Assembly (NCBI GenBank): GCA_964390905.1
Contig: CAYMLO010000024.1
Coordinates: 1-64,000, forward strand
DNA length: 64,000 nucleotides
Reading direction: 5' to 3'
DNA from: JAFGLZ01 sp964390905
Lineage (GTDB): Bacteria; Planctomycetota; Phycisphaerae; UBA1845; JAFGLZ01
Shown here: positions 1 to 8,985 of the stretch, one piece after another
Position numbering within the stretch: the stretch's first letter is position 1
Layout of the letters: the number at the start of each line of letters is the position of its first letter
Made by a program: the position numbers and the translations under genes
The notes under the pieces: model-generated
Seen by the model: only the letters and a program-made list of their open reading frames with translations
Database searches by the model: none
Told to the model about the DNA's origin: nothing

Positions 1-1
1 T

Positions 2-325
2 GGGCCCAACGACCATCAGTTCGAGATGTACGCCAACGACATGAAGCTGACGTCGATGGACATGGGCGGCTGGTCGAGTCGGGAGGCGGCCAAGCGACAC
101 CTGGGGGGCAAGACGTTCTTCACCGGCGGGCTGAACTGCAAGGACCTGTATTACGATTTTGGGACGGCCAAGCTCGCCGTCGATGAGGCCTTGCGGATCT
201 GCGCGCCCGGCGGCGGGTTCGGGCTGGCCGTCGGCGGGGAGACCTATCCGGGCGTCCGGCCCGACACGCTGATCCGCGCCGTCCGCTACGCCAAACAGGC
301 CGGGCAGTACCCGATTCGGCTGTAG
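2..325 (+). CDS. Uroporphyrinogen decarboxylase-like protein, C-terminal part
   Basis: The frame is open from base 2, so the gene begins before the window and only its last 107 codons are present. The end contains the run GGLNCKDLYYDFGT and then GGGFGLAVGGETYPGV, which matches the last strand and helix of the URO-D/MtaA barrel, where the final beta-strand is followed by a glycine-rich loop. Planctomycetes carry many URO-D-like paralogues that act as corrinoid methyltransferases or enzymes of unknown substrate rather than as heme enzymes, so a role in heme synthesis should not be assumed. The gene ends in TAG and faces the next gene convergently across 33 bases. Family assignment is by eye from the C-terminus alone. 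Confidence 0.6.
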   Translation, partial: GPNDHQFEMYANDMKLTSMDMGGWSSREAAKRHLGGKTFFTGGLNCKDLYYDFGTAKLAVDEALRICAPGGGFGLAVGGETYPGVRPDTLIRAVRYAKQAGQYPIRL

Positions 326-358
326 CTCAATCGTGCGTCCGGGTCGCTGACCTCTGCG

Positions 359-1435
359 TCAGAGATTTGTCACGAGGTAGACGGCCTCCTCCAAGCCGAA
401 GGCGATGCCGCGCTGCCCGAAGATGCTCTCGAGGAGCAGGCCGATGACCTTGATCCCGGTCTCGGGCTCTGCGCCGACCCTGGCCAGGAGGGCGAACAAG
501 TCCTGATCCTCGGCCTCCCGCCAAGGCCAGGGATCTCTGGCCAGGTCGGTGTGCCCGTCGTAGTAGGCGAGGCTGCCCATCTTGCTCGGCTTGATTTCGA
601 CCCAGTCGATCACCTTGCCCAGTGTCCCGTGGTAAGAGCCGACCATGTCACCCACGAGGCTGTGCATGCACTCCCCCGCCATCCACATCCCGCTGATACC
701 CACCGAGCCGCCGTACTCGTAGCCCCCCCGTTCCCCCCGTGGGCCGCCCGCTGCGCAGTGGAAGTCCCACTGTTCGTCGAGCATCATGATCAACGCGGAG
801 GGGGAGTAGACCGCGCTGAGCTTCATGATGTGGCCCGGATGGAGGGGCTCGCCGCCTGCCTCCTCATCCTTCATGGGCTCCAAGGCGGAAAGGGCCTTGC
901 GTCCCAGGACGGTCCGCGTGTAGTTGAAGACGTTCTGCGACTTGGAGGGATCCGAGACGCGCTCGAAGTCCGGACACCGGTAGAGGTTCTCGAAGCGGGT
1001 GTAGGGGAACAGCGTTCCCTCCCGCGCTGTCGGTCCGCCGTCTGGCAGCAAGGACCAATCCGGCTCGTACATGATGCGTGTGGGCTCGACCCAGTACTCC
1101 CCGGGGATCAGCCAGCTCTCAAACCGCATGAAATACTGCTCGGAGTTCTGACCGTCGTCGCCAAGATTGTCATACACCTCCTCGTCCCTGCAGTCCTTGT
1201 GGCCGCAGGCGATGAAGGGCGGTGTTTCGTCGAAGTCGTCGGCGTACATGAGGATCGCCTTGGTCAACTGGCCGATCCGCGTGCCGCAGATGGTCGCTCT
1301 GGCCTGCGCGCGGGCCCGCGATAGCGACGGCAACAGGATCGAGATCAGCAGCGCGATGATCGCCACCACCACCAGCAACTCGATCAGCGTGAAGGCCGAT
1401 CGCATCCGCTTACTCAGGGCCAACCTGGCGTCCAT
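359..1435 (-). CDS. Pseudopilin-like protein with prepilin N-terminal methylation motif
   Basis: This 358-residue protein has the type IV prepilin/type II secretion signal: a short basic leader, then A before FTLIELLVVVAIIALL from about residue 14, with the conserved Glu at +5. The hydrophobic helix runs into SILLPSLSRARAQAR, the standard continuation in planctomycete proteins of this class. The rest is probably a globular extracellular domain, with the run YYDGHTD near residue 295 resembling the D-G element common near the C-terminus of these proteins. The start at 1435 has GGGAGAAG a few bases upstream; an internal Met at residue 11 is also possible. Planctomycetes have dozens to hundreds of such proteins, usually monocistronic and of unknown function. 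It is expected to be exported, cleaved by PilD-type peptidase and surface exposed. Confidence 0.85.
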   Translation of the reverse strand: MDARLALSKRMRSAFTLIELLVVVAIIALLISILLPSLSRARAQARATICGTRIGQLTKAILMYADDFDETPPFIACGHKDCRDEEVYDNLGDDGQNSEQYFMRFESWLIPGEYWVEPTRIMYEPDWSLLPDGGPTAREGTLFPYTRFENLYRCPDFERVSDPSKSQNVFNYTRTVLGRKALSALEPMKDEEAGGEPLHPGHIMKLSAVYSPSALIMMLDEQWDFHCAAGGPRGERGGYEYGGSVGISGMWMAGECMHSLVGDMVGSYHGTLGKVIDWVEIKPSKMGSLAYYDGHTDLARDPWPWREAEDQDLFALLARVGAEPETGIKVIGLLLESIFGQRGIAFGLEEAVYLVTNL

Positions 1436-1725
1436 GTCTTCTCCCTCGTTCTACCGTGATACAAGCGTTCCCTCCGGCGGCGGGCGTCGCGGCGCAAGAA
1501 GAAGAGCGACCGACGGTGCTTGCTCCCCCTGGCCCCAGGCCGACGTCTTTGCTCGGTGCCCGCCGCACGCGCTCAAAAGACCCACTGGCTAGACTTGAAG
1601 CCGGAGATGCTTCACCCCAATCATACGGATCTGACCGGAAGCGGGCAACCCCTTCGGCTTCCCGTCTCTGTGCCCTATCTGCTTGATCGGGGCGTCTGCG
1701 GTCGGACTTTGGCCCTCTGCGCGGC
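1436..1725. other. Intergenic region with no gene seen
   Basis: This stretch lies between the divergent pseudopilin-like gene and the DegT aminotransferase gene. I see no convincing coding frame, RNA gene or repeat in it. It should hold the promoter for the minus-strand gene, but no clear sigma-70 type pair is visible on that strand. Confidence 0.5.
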
Positions 1726-1754
1726 TTGACACCCCCTCGGGCGCGGAGTAGAAG
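1726..1754 (+). promoter_or_regulatory. Sigma-70-like promoter for the DegT aminotransferase gene
   Basis: TTGACA at 1726-1731 is a perfect -35 box. It is followed after exactly 17 bases by TAGAAG at 1749-1754, a four-of-six match to the -10 box. The expected start of transcription near 1761 would leave a leader of about 63 bases before the ATG at 1824. This is a visual match only. Confidence 0.55.
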
Positions 1755-1823
1755 TCCAATCCCGCGCCGCCCGGGCGGGTGGCGTGCCGGCCCGCGCAGC
1801 GTACCCGCGTCTTGGGGAAGCCC

Positions 1824-2960
1824 ATGAGAGTCCCCCTGCTGGATCTAAATGCCCAGTTCGCCACCATCGAGGCGGACGTAAAACGCGCCGTCCTAGAGGT
1901 CGTCGAATCAGGCCGTTACGTCATGGGGCCCAAGGTCGAGGCGCTGGAGCGCGCGGTCGCCGACTACACGGGCGTCGAACACGCCGTCGGCGTCAGCTCC
2001 GGCACGGACGCCCTGTTGCTGTCCCTGATGGCCCTCGACGTCGGGCCCGGCGACGTGGTCGTCACGACGCCCTACTCCTTCTTCGCCACCGCCGGGGCGG
2101 TTGCCCGACGCCATGCCACGCCCGCCTTCGTCGACATTGACCCAGCGTCCTATAACCTCGATCCCCGGGCGCTGGCGGCTTGGTTCGATCGGGCGGGCGA
2201 GCAGGCGAAGGCGGTCAAGGCCATCGTCCCGGTGCACCTCTACGGGCAGTCCGCCGACATGGACCCGATCCTCGACGTCGCCCGGGCGCACGGCGTCCCG
2301 GTGATCGAGGACGCCGCCCAGGCGATCGGCGCGACGTACCCGTCGCGGGACGGGGTTCGCAAGGCCGGTGGCATGGGCGATCTCGGATGCTTCTCGTTCT
2401 ACCCCAGCAAGAACCTCGGCGGGATCGGCGACGCCGGGATGATCGTCACGCCCAACTCCGAGTTGGCCGAGCGCCTCCGACACCTCCGCAACCACGGGGC
2501 GGAGCCCAAGTACCACCACAAGCTCGTCGGCGGCAACTTCCGGCTGGATCCCATCCAGGCGGCCGTCCTACTCGTGAAGCTGCCCCATCTGGAAGATTGG
2601 CACGAGGCCCGCCGGCGCAACGCCGCTTATTACGACGCCCACCTCGACGTCGACGCGGTCTCGACGCCCGGGATTGTGTACGACCGCGCGGACCATACCT
2701 ACAACCAGTACGTGATATCCGTCTCGCACGATCGAGACGCCCTGCGGGCCCACCTCGCCGATCGCGAGATCGGCTCAGAGGTCTACTACCCGATCCCGCT
2801 CCACCTGCAGGAATGCTTCGCAGGCCTGGGCTATCGGGCGGGGGACTTCCCGAACGCAGAACACGCCGCCGAGCACACCCTCGCGATCCCCGTCTATCCC
2901 GAGCTGGTGCCCGAGATGCAGGACCACGTCATCGCCGCCATCGCCGAGTTCTACGGGTAG
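1824..2960 (+). CDS. DegT/DnrJ/EryC1/StrS family sugar aminotransferase
   Basis: A 378-residue PLP-dependent enzyme of the DegT/StrS family, which transfers an amino group (usually from glutamate) onto nucleotide-linked keto sugars. The N-terminus VPLLDLNAQF is the standard opening of the family. The substrate loop GVSSGTDALLL follows, then PLP contacts in IEDAAQAIGA, and the Schiff-base lysine in FYPSKNLGGIGD. The C-terminal domain carries the family's EVYYPIPLHLQ run. I chose the ATG at 1824 because the family starts there and TTGGGGAAG lies just upstream; an in-frame ATG at 1779 would add 15 residues without homology. The enzyme is cytoplasmic and probably feeds LPS or polysaccharide sugar synthesis. 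It could supply the aminotransferase step missing beside the GnnA-like gene at 51.7 kb, but that is a guess. Confidence 0.85.
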   Translation: MRVPLLDLNAQFATIEADVKRAVLEVVESGRYVMGPKVEALERAVADYTGVEHAVGVSSGTDALLLSLMALDVGPGDVVVTTPYSFFATAGAVARRHATPAFVDIDPASYNLDPRALAAWFDRAGEQAKAVKAIVPVHLYGQSADMDPILDVARAHGVPVIEDAAQAIGATYPSRDGVRKAGGMGDLGCFSFYPSKNLGGIGDAGMIVTPNSELAERLRHLRNHGAEPKYHHKLVGGNFRLDPIQAAVLLVKLPHLEDWHEARRRNAAYYDAHLDVDAVSTPGIVYDRADHTYNQYVISVSHDRDALRAHLADREIGSEVYYPIPLHLQECFAGLGYRAGDFPNAEHAAEHTLAIPVYPELVPEMQDHVIAAIAEFYG

Positions 2961-2977
2961 GCGCGACCGATGCGCGG

Positions 2978-4678
2978 CTACTTCTTTCTTGACTTGCGTC
3001 TCGGCTTGTCCCACGGCCAGGGCAGGGCGTTGGCGCGCTTCGCCCAGGCCTGCCACTTGCCGGACATCGCCTTGACGCGGTCCGGGTGTCGGCTGGCCAG
3101 GTCGTGGGTCTCCGTGCGATCGGCCTCCATGTCATAGAGTTCCCACGGCCCGTGACTGCCCTTGGCCACCAGCTTCCACTTGCCGACACGGATCGCCCGG
3201 TTGCCTTCGTGCTCCCAGTAGATCGCCTCGCGGTCGATGGGTTTGTCGTCGAACGCGGGCAGCAAGCTCCTCCCCTCCATCGGGGTGATCGGGTGACCGT
3301 CGTGTCCGGTCGGATACGCGGCGCCGGCGACCGCGAGGCAAGTGGGCATGATGTCGATCAGGTGGCCCGGCTGGCGGCGCAACGCTCCTGGCGTCTTGAT
3401 CCGCGCGGGCCAGTGCACGATCAGCGGTGTGCTGATGCCGCCTTCGTGGACCCAGTGCTTGTAGCGGCGAAACGGCGTATTGCTCGCGTTGGCCCACGGC
3501 AGGCCGTAGCTCTGATAGGTGTCTTCGGGTCCGGGCATAACGTTCGGGTCGTTGCCGACGCGCACCGGACAGCCGTCGCGTGTCTTGCGGGGGATGTGGA
3601 GCCCCTTCCAGCGCGCACGGATCTCCTCGGCACACCCGCCGTTGTCGGCCAGGAACAGGATCAGCGTGTTCTTGATCGCGCCGGTCCGCTCGAGCACCTC
3701 GAGGATCCGCCCGATGCCCTGATCCATCCGGGTGATCTGCGCCGCGTAGACCTCCATGCGGCGCGCCTGCCACGCCTTGTGCTCGACACGCTCCCAAGGC
3801 CTGACGCCCTGGTCGCGATCGGTGAGCCGCCATCGCCGGTCGAGAAGGCTCATCCCGAGCATTCGCTCGAACCGCTCGGCCCGCAGCGCGTCCCACCCCT
3901 GGTCGTAGCGCTCCTTGTAGCGAGCGACGTCCCTCGAGGGGGCGTGCAGCGGCCAATGCGGCGAGGTGTAGGCCACGTAGCAGAAGAACGGACTCGCCCG
4001 TTCGACCGCGAGGTGGTCGTGGATGAAGCGGGCGGCGTGGTCGCTGATGGCGTCCGTGTAGTAGTAGTCGTCCACATCCGGAGGGATCGGCGTGTTGTCG
4101 CGCGTCAGGGAGGCCGGGTCGTAGTAGCTCCCGCCGCCGTGGATCGTGCCGTAGAAGCGGTCGAACCCCCGCTGCCGGGGCCAGTTGTGCTTTGAGGCGA
4201 AATCACGGTCGCCGCTCCAGTGGCCGGTCTGCTTGGTGACGTGCCACTTGCCCGACATGTAGGTCGCGTACCCAGCCCGTTTGAGGACCTGGGCGATCGT
4301 GACGCAACGGTCATTGAGATCGCCGCGATAGCCGTCGAATCCCTGGTCCCGCATCATGTGGCCCACGCCGGCCTGGTGCGGGTAGAGGCCCGTCATCAGA
4401 CTGGCGCGCGTAGGGCAGCATCGCGCCGTGTTGTAGAACTGCGTGAACCGCAGTCCCCGCGCCGCCAGCCCGTCGAGCACCGGCGTCCTGATCTCCCCGC
4501 CGTAGCAACCGATGTCGGAGTAACCCATGTCATCGGCCATGATCAGGAGAATGTTGGGCCGCTCCCCGCCGCCCGGCGCGCCGACCCCCGCCCGCGCGAG
4601 CAGGCCGCCCGCAAGAGCCAACCAGACAACCCAAGACATCTCCAGCCTTGTATCTGTACCGCTGCGGTCATCGTGCAT
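2978..4678 (-). CDS. Secreted arylsulfatase (Sec-type signal)
   Basis: A type I sulfatase of about 566 residues. After a hydrophobic leader the protein reads RPNILLIMADDMGYSDIGC, which supplies the metal-binding Asp pair, and then CCPTRASLMTG, the formylglycine motif C-x-P-x-R. GKWHVTK holds the conserved Lys and His, and FLADNGG carries the later metal Asp-Asn pair. The enzyme should remove sulfate esters from sugars or aromatic compounds in the periplasm after maturation of the Cys to formylglycine. I preferred the ATG at 4678, since GGAGGT sits nine bases upstream; starts at 4735 and 4639 are alternatives. It lies directly downstream of a second sulfatase gene on the same strand and is probably co-transcribed with it. 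No maturase is visible in the window. Confidence 0.9.
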   Translation of the reverse strand: MHDDRSGTDTRLEMSWVVWLALAGGLLARAGVGAPGGGERPNILLIMADDMGYSDIGCYGGEIRTPVLDGLAARGLRFTQFYNTARCCPTRASLMTGLYPHQAGVGHMMRDQGFDGYRGDLNDRCVTIAQVLKRAGYATYMSGKWHVTKQTGHWSGDRDFASKHNWPRQRGFDRFYGTIHGGGSYYDPASLTRDNTPIPPDVDDYYYTDAISDHAARFIHDHLAVERASPFFCYVAYTSPHWPLHAPSRDVARYKERYDQGWDALRAERFERMLGMSLLDRRWRLTDRDQGVRPWERVEHKAWQARRMEVYAAQITRMDQGIGRILEVLERTGAIKNTLILFLADNGGCAEEIRARWKGLHIPRKTRDGCPVRVGNDPNVMPGPEDTYQSYGLPWANASNTPFRRYKHWVHEGGISTPLIVHWPARIKTPGALRRQPGHLIDIMPTCLAVAGAAYPTGHDGHPITPMEGRSLLPAFDDKPIDREAIYWEHEGNRAIRVGKWKLVAKGSHGPWELYDMEADRTETHDLASRHPDRVKAMSGKWQAWAKRANALPWPWDKPRRKSRKK

Positions 4679-4739
4679 CGTCTGCGGACCTCCAGGTTGC
4701 CCGACGGCCCGGCCTCGGTGGGGCGGTGGTGACACCCCG

Positions 4740-6395
4740 TCAAGATGGCCGGGTCAGCCTGGCCTTGTCGCCCCAGTGCTCCTTCAGCAACTCGTTCATT
4801 CGCTTCAGGTCGTGACGGCCGCCTCGTGCGCCGCGGAGGATGACCCGATCCGTCGTCCAGTGGTCGCGGTACCAGGTGCTCTTGGCAAACGTATCGCCCA
4901 GCTCAGCCATCCGCCTCTTGAGCATCTGGCGGAACCGCGCCGCCGTGTCGGCGTGGGCCCGGTCGGCAATCAGGTTCCTCATCTGGTACGGGTCGCTCAC
5001 GTGGTCGAACAACAGCTCTTGTCCGTCGACGCGGTAGACGGCGTAGGTGAATCGCGCGTCGCGCAGGGCCCGCCACTCGTGCTTCTCCGTCCACGCGGCG
5101 CACGCGCCCGTATTCTGGAGCAGCGCCGCCTCGGGCGCGGCGCCCCGCCTGCCCAGCGCCAAGGGCGATAGGTCCATCCCTTCGACCTCGCCCGGAATCC
5201 CCAGGCCGAGCAGCCCCAGCAGCGTGGGCATGATGTCCGGCGTGGTCAGACAAGCGTGGCAGTCGGTTGCGAGCTTGATCTTCCCGGGCCAGCGGATCAG
5301 GAACGGGATGCGGCAGGCCTCCTCGTAGAAGATGTTCTTGGCCCGCCGGCCGTGCGCGCCGAACATCTCCCCGTGATCAGACGTGAACACGAAGATCGTG
5401 TCGTCACGGACGCCCGCGCCATCGAGCGCCCGCAGCAACCGCCCGATGTTGAAGTCCATGCTGGCCGTCTGGGCGTAGTAGAACCGCATCCACGCCGTGA
5501 GCCGCTCGCGTTCCCCGGGCTTGAACCGACCCCAGGCATCGGCGTACGGATCGTTTTCGGGTCGGTAGTTGACCGGCTTGGGGAACGGCACGTCCCGGTA
5601 GAGGTCGGCGAACCGCTTCGGGACGTTGTCCTGCACCCACGGGTCGTGCGGCGTGCCGTACGACAGGAACAGCGCGAACGGGCGGTTCGCCTTCGACGCT
5701 TGCTCGACGAAGCGGATCGCCAGGTCCGTCTGGACGTCCGGCTCGTAGCCATCGACGTCAATCCGTTTGTTCGTGTCCTCGAAGTAGTAAGCCTCGTGGT
5801 ATCGGTGGTTGAAGTTGTAGGCGGCCCAGTATCCGTCAAACCCCAGCCGGTAGGGCCCCGGCGGTACGAAGCCGTTTTGAGGATCGCGATGGTGGCCCAG
5901 CTGATTCGCCCACAGGTGCCACTTGCCGATGTAGCCTGTCTGATAGCCGCTGCGCGTCAGGACGTGCCCGATGCATTCGTGCTCGGGGCTCAGACGAAGC
6001 TCATTGATCACCATGCCGGTGCTCGTCGTGTACTTCCCCGTCATCAGGCTCGCCCGGAACGGGGCGCACACGGGCGTGGACGAGACGGCGTTGTCGAAGC
6101 TCACGCCCTCGCCCGCCAGCCGGTCGATGTTCGGTGTGTGGGCCTTGCTGTCTCCTGCGTACCCGCACGACCCGCGCCGGAGCTGATCGGCGAAAACGAA
6201 GACGAGGTTGGGCTGCTTCCCGCCGACGGTCTCCCGTGACGCGGCCGAGGGCGTCGTCGAACGGTTCTCCGCCAGCGCGCCGGCCGCCGCGGTCGCGATG
6301 CCAGCCGCACCGGTCCCCGTCATCTTCAAGAAACTCCTTCGAGTGGGGTGTCTTTGACGCAACGCTACATCTCCAAGATGATCGCTCACAGCCAT
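4740..6395 (-). CDS. Sulfatase with twin-arginine signal peptide
   Basis: A second type I sulfatase, 551 residues. The N-terminus has a twin-arginine export motif, TRRSFLKMTGTGAAG, followed by an Ala-rich stretch. The catalytic region reads PNLVFVFADQLRRGSCGYAG and then CAPFRASLMTGKY, a C-x-P-x-R formylglycine site with Phe at the fourth position where Ser, Thr or Ala is more usual. GKWHLW and FTSDHGEMFG give the other active-site residues. Tat export means the protein folds, and is probably matured, in the cytoplasm. A TTG at 6362 with GGAGAT six bases upstream is an alternative start that would begin just before the Tat motif. It is the first gene of a two-gene sulfatase operon. Organisation and length resemble choline-sulfatase/N-sulfoglucosamine-sulfohydrolase-type enzymes, but the substrate cannot be read from sequence. 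Confidence 0.9.
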   Translation of the reverse strand: MAVSDHLGDVALRQRHPTRRSFLKMTGTGAAGIATAAAGALAENRSTTPSAASRETVGGKQPNLVFVFADQLRRGSCGYAGDSKAHTPNIDRLAGEGVSFDNAVSSTPVCAPFRASLMTGKYTTSTGMVINELRLSPEHECIGHVLTRSGYQTGYIGKWHLWANQLGHHRDPQNGFVPPGPYRLGFDGYWAAYNFNHRYHEAYYFEDTNKRIDVDGYEPDVQTDLAIRFVEQASKANRPFALFLSYGTPHDPWVQDNVPKRFADLYRDVPFPKPVNYRPENDPYADAWGRFKPGERERLTAWMRFYYAQTASMDFNIGRLLRALDGAGVRDDTIFVFTSDHGEMFGAHGRRAKNIFYEEACRIPFLIRWPGKIKLATDCHACLTTPDIMPTLLGLLGLGIPGEVEGMDLSPLALGRRGAAPEAALLQNTGACAAWTEKHEWRALRDARFTYAVYRVDGQELLFDHVSDPYQMRNLIADRAHADTAARFRQMLKRRMAELGDTFAKSTWYRDHWTTDRVILRGARGGRHDLKRMNELLKEHWGDKARLTRPS

Positions 6396-6437
6396 TCAGG
6401 CCCAGAGCGACCTCGCCGATGGCGGGCCGCCGCGGGG

Positions 6438-6640
6438 TCAGGCGAAAGCTCCAGTCCGGCGGGGACACCACGGTCTGGCAATGAGGGCGAACGAGGCAAT
6501 ACCCGCGCTGACCCAGCAGTAAAGCAACGGCCCATAGTCGAGAACCTCCTGGCCGTCGAGTACGGGTGTCTCGATCTCCCCGGCATCGCAGCCGATGTCG
6601 GCGTACCCCATGTCATCGCCCATGATCACGGTTGAGTGGG
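6438..6640 (-). pseudogene. Chimeric remnant: sulfatase N-terminus joined to OPA transporter C-terminus
   Basis: Reading on the minus strand, about 60 codons are recognisable. The first part, VIMGDDMGYADIGC and then GEIETPVLDG, matches residues just after the signal peptide of the sulfatase encoded at 2978-4678. Without a frameshift the frame then continues QEVLDYGPLLYCWVSAGIAS, which matches the last 40 residues of the OPA-type transporter encoded at 13116-14495. The switch falls at about 6551-6560, where both parents share the bases TCGACGG. There is no signal peptide, no formylglycine site and no transporter body, so this is almost certainly a scar of a large deletion between a sulfatase gene and a downstream transporter gene. 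It lies upstream of the Tat sulfatase gene. Confidence 0.75.
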
Positions 6641-6810
6641 CCTCTGCCCGGTCTGTCCTGTGACCTTGCCATCGGGAAATGCTACCGCAAAGGGTTGCCA
6701 GGTTGAACAGGTTGCGCATCCTTGTGACAGACGCTCCCAGGTGTGTGGCGGATCGGCCATTGCTGGAGAACGGACAACGAGACGGGACCGCGACTCTCCG
6801 GAGCGAAGAT

Positions 6811-8985
6811 ATGGCCAGAAGCACATCAGTCATCGTGGACGCGTGGACGGAGGCATGGCGTCTGGGATGCATCGCCGGCCTGCTGTTGGCGGCCGCGGCA
6901 ATCCCGTCCGGTCCGGCAGCCGCTGCCACGTTGCGGGAGCTGCAGGCCAAATCCGCAGGCGGGTACTTCGCGCGGATGTGGCGGACGACGGCGTGTGGCG
7001 AGGCGAGGACGCCGCGGTGTCCGTCCGTTGAGCGAGACGCGCGAGGCGAGCTGCTCCTGCTCCTGGCGCATCACCCCGAGGGCAGAAAGCACCCCGTGCT
7101 GGGCGTGGCGCGTTCAGGCGACGCAGGCCGAACCTGGTCGTCCCCTCGTCCGGTCTACGCCCCCGACGCTGCCAGCCCTCGGGCGTTGGGCACGCTGACC
7201 CGCCTGCGGTCCGGGAAGCTGCTGGCCCCCTTGGACGAGGGCGCCGGGACCGTGAGGATACTGGCCTCGGAGGACCACGGCCGGACCTGGACGCCCAGCG
7301 GAAAGGTGGACTGTGCCCCGCTGCAGGAGGCCGTTCCCTACGGTCGCCTCATCGAGCTTGATGGGAGGCTGCTGATGTCCGTGTTCGGCAAGCTTCCCCT
7401 GGGAGGAGCGCTCGTGCCCTGCAGCGGCCTGCTGAGGTCGGCGGACGCGGGAGTGACCTGGGGTGGGTTCACGCCGATCGCGTGCGATCGCAGCAAGGGG
7501 AAGACCGCGTATGGGCCGACGGCTATCCGCGCAGTCCCGAACGGCTCGATCGTGGCTCTCATCTCCGCCAACGACAGATACGTCTACCGGAGCGTCAGCG
7601 CCGACGGTGGCGAGACCTGGTCGCCGCCCCGACAGCGGCTGCTGGCGTGCAACCCCGCGCTCGCCGCGGTCGGCAAGACCCTGGCGTGCGTGGATCAGGA
7701 CTCCCAGCATCGCGGGATCATCCGGGTGCAGTTCAGCGATAACCTGTTTGACAGCTGGCGATGCGACCGGATGCTGGACCAGGACATCAAGGGTCAGTAC
7801 GCCAGCGCGGTGGGTCTCGACGACGACCGCCTGCTGCTCGTGCATGATCGAGGGGGCTTCAAGCCCGAGGGCAGGGGCACGGTCGTCTCGAAGGGCATCG
7901 AGGTCGTCATGATGCAGCGAAACCCCAAAGCGCCTCGCGCCGCGCGCCGGCGCATCCCGCCTGCAAGACGCGACGACTGGCAACTCACCGAGCGATTCAC
8001 CACGGCGATCAAGACGGGCTTCCGAGAAGTGGCGCAGGGTCCGGACGGCGTCCTGTACGCGCTCTCGGCTGAGCGGATCTACGCGAGCGCCGACGCCGGC
8101 CGGACCTTCAACCAGATCGCCGCCGCCCCGCGCAGCGGACTGCTCGGCGTGTTGCGATCAGGCAGGTGGATCATCGCGTCGGTGGCGTGGGGTCTGGTCG
8201 ACTGGACCGGCAAGCGCGCCCGCGCCGCCAGCGACGACGGATACGCCTACTTTACCTACTCCGGCGTCAAGGGCACGAGCAAGCTCTGGGTGCACACGTC
8301 GGACGACCGTGGCAAGACGTGGCACGGCGGTGATCGCCCGGCAGACATCACCCCGCTCGTCTGGGTCGCCCCGTACGGACGTTTCATCGAACAGCGTGAT
8401 GGGACGGTCGTGATGACAGCCTACGGATGCCTCAGCGACGAAGACACCTCCCGCCGAAACGACTGCTGCGGCCTGTTCCGCAGCACCGACGGCGGACGGA
8501 CGTGGGGAGACTTCTCCCTCGTCGCCTACGACGACACGTTTCACGACATCGCCTACAACGAGATGGACGTTCAACCCATGTCCGATGGCACGTGGGTGGC
8601 CGTCGTCCGAACGGAGTGGCGCAGCCACCATGGGGGAGAGGCGTCGTCGTCCTCGGTGTGTTTCAGCGAAGACCGCGGACGGACATGGACCCGACCGGCG
8701 TTTGCCTTCATCGGGGCCGTTCCGAGCCTGGCGCTCTTGCCCGACGGCGGCCTGGTCTGCGCGACCTCATTCTCGAAGTTCCGCATCAGCTACGACGCAG
8801 GGCGCAGTTGGAGTCGGGAGCTCCCCTCCTATACCCGGCACTACCCGGGCGTGAAGGTCACCGGCGAGAACGCCGGCCAGTTGCTCCTCTACGACCAGCA
8901 ATCCGGGCAACGCCAGGCGTCCATCTACCGACGCGTCCCTGCGTCTCAGGCGAGGGTCCGCGCACGCCCCGCCGGGGGCGATTGA
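6811..8985 (+). CDS. Secreted sialidase-like BNR/Asp-box repeat protein
   Basis: A 724-residue protein with an N-terminal hydrophobic export segment ending near AAAAIPSGPAAAA. It contains many Asp-box (BNR) repeats of the form S-x-D-x-G-x-T/S-W: SGDAGRTW, SEDHGRTW, SADAGVTW, SADGGETW, SDDRGKTW, STDGGRTW, SEDRGRTW and SYDAGRSW. These are spread over two halves, which suggests two consecutive beta-propellers. Asp boxes mark the sialidase superfamily but also occur in other propellers, and I cannot identify the full catalytic triad (Arg cluster, Tyr/Glu, Asp), so activity on sialic acid is not established. The ATG at 6811 has GGAGCGAAG just upstream. Neighbouring sulfatases fit a role in degrading host-type or algal glycans outside the cytoplasm. 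Confidence 0.75.
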   Translation: MARSTSVIVDAWTEAWRLGCIAGLLLAAAAIPSGPAAAATLRELQAKSAGGYFARMWRTTACGEARTPRCPSVERDARGELLLLLAHHPEGRKHPVLGVARSGDAGRTWSSPRPVYAPDAASPRALGTLTRLRSGKLLAPLDEGAGTVRILASEDHGRTWTPSGKVDCAPLQEAVPYGRLIELDGRLLMSVFGKLPLGGALVPCSGLLRSADAGVTWGGFTPIACDRSKGKTAYGPTAIRAVPNGSIVALISANDRYVYRSVSADGGETWSPPRQRLLACNPALAAVGKTLACVDQDSQHRGIIRVQFSDNLFDSWRCDRMLDQDIKGQYASAVGLDDDRLLLVHDRGGFKPEGRGTVVSKGIEVVMMQRNPKAPRAARRRIPPARRDDWQLTERFTTAIKTGFREVAQGPDGVLYALSAERIYASADAGRTFNQIAAAPRSGLLGVLRSGRWIIASVAWGLVDWTGKRARAASDDGYAYFTYSGVKGTSKLWVHTSDDRGKTWHGGDRPADITPLVWVAPYGRFIEQRDGTVVMTAYGCLSDEDTSRRNDCCGLFRSTDGGRTWGDFSLVAYDDTFHDIAYNEMDVQPMSDGTWVAVVRTEWRSHHGGEASSSSVCFSEDRGRTWTRPAFAFIGAVPSLALLPDGGLVCATSFSKFRISYDAGRSWSRELPSYTRHYPGVKVTGENAGQLLLYDQQSGQRQASIYRRVPASQARVRARPAGGD

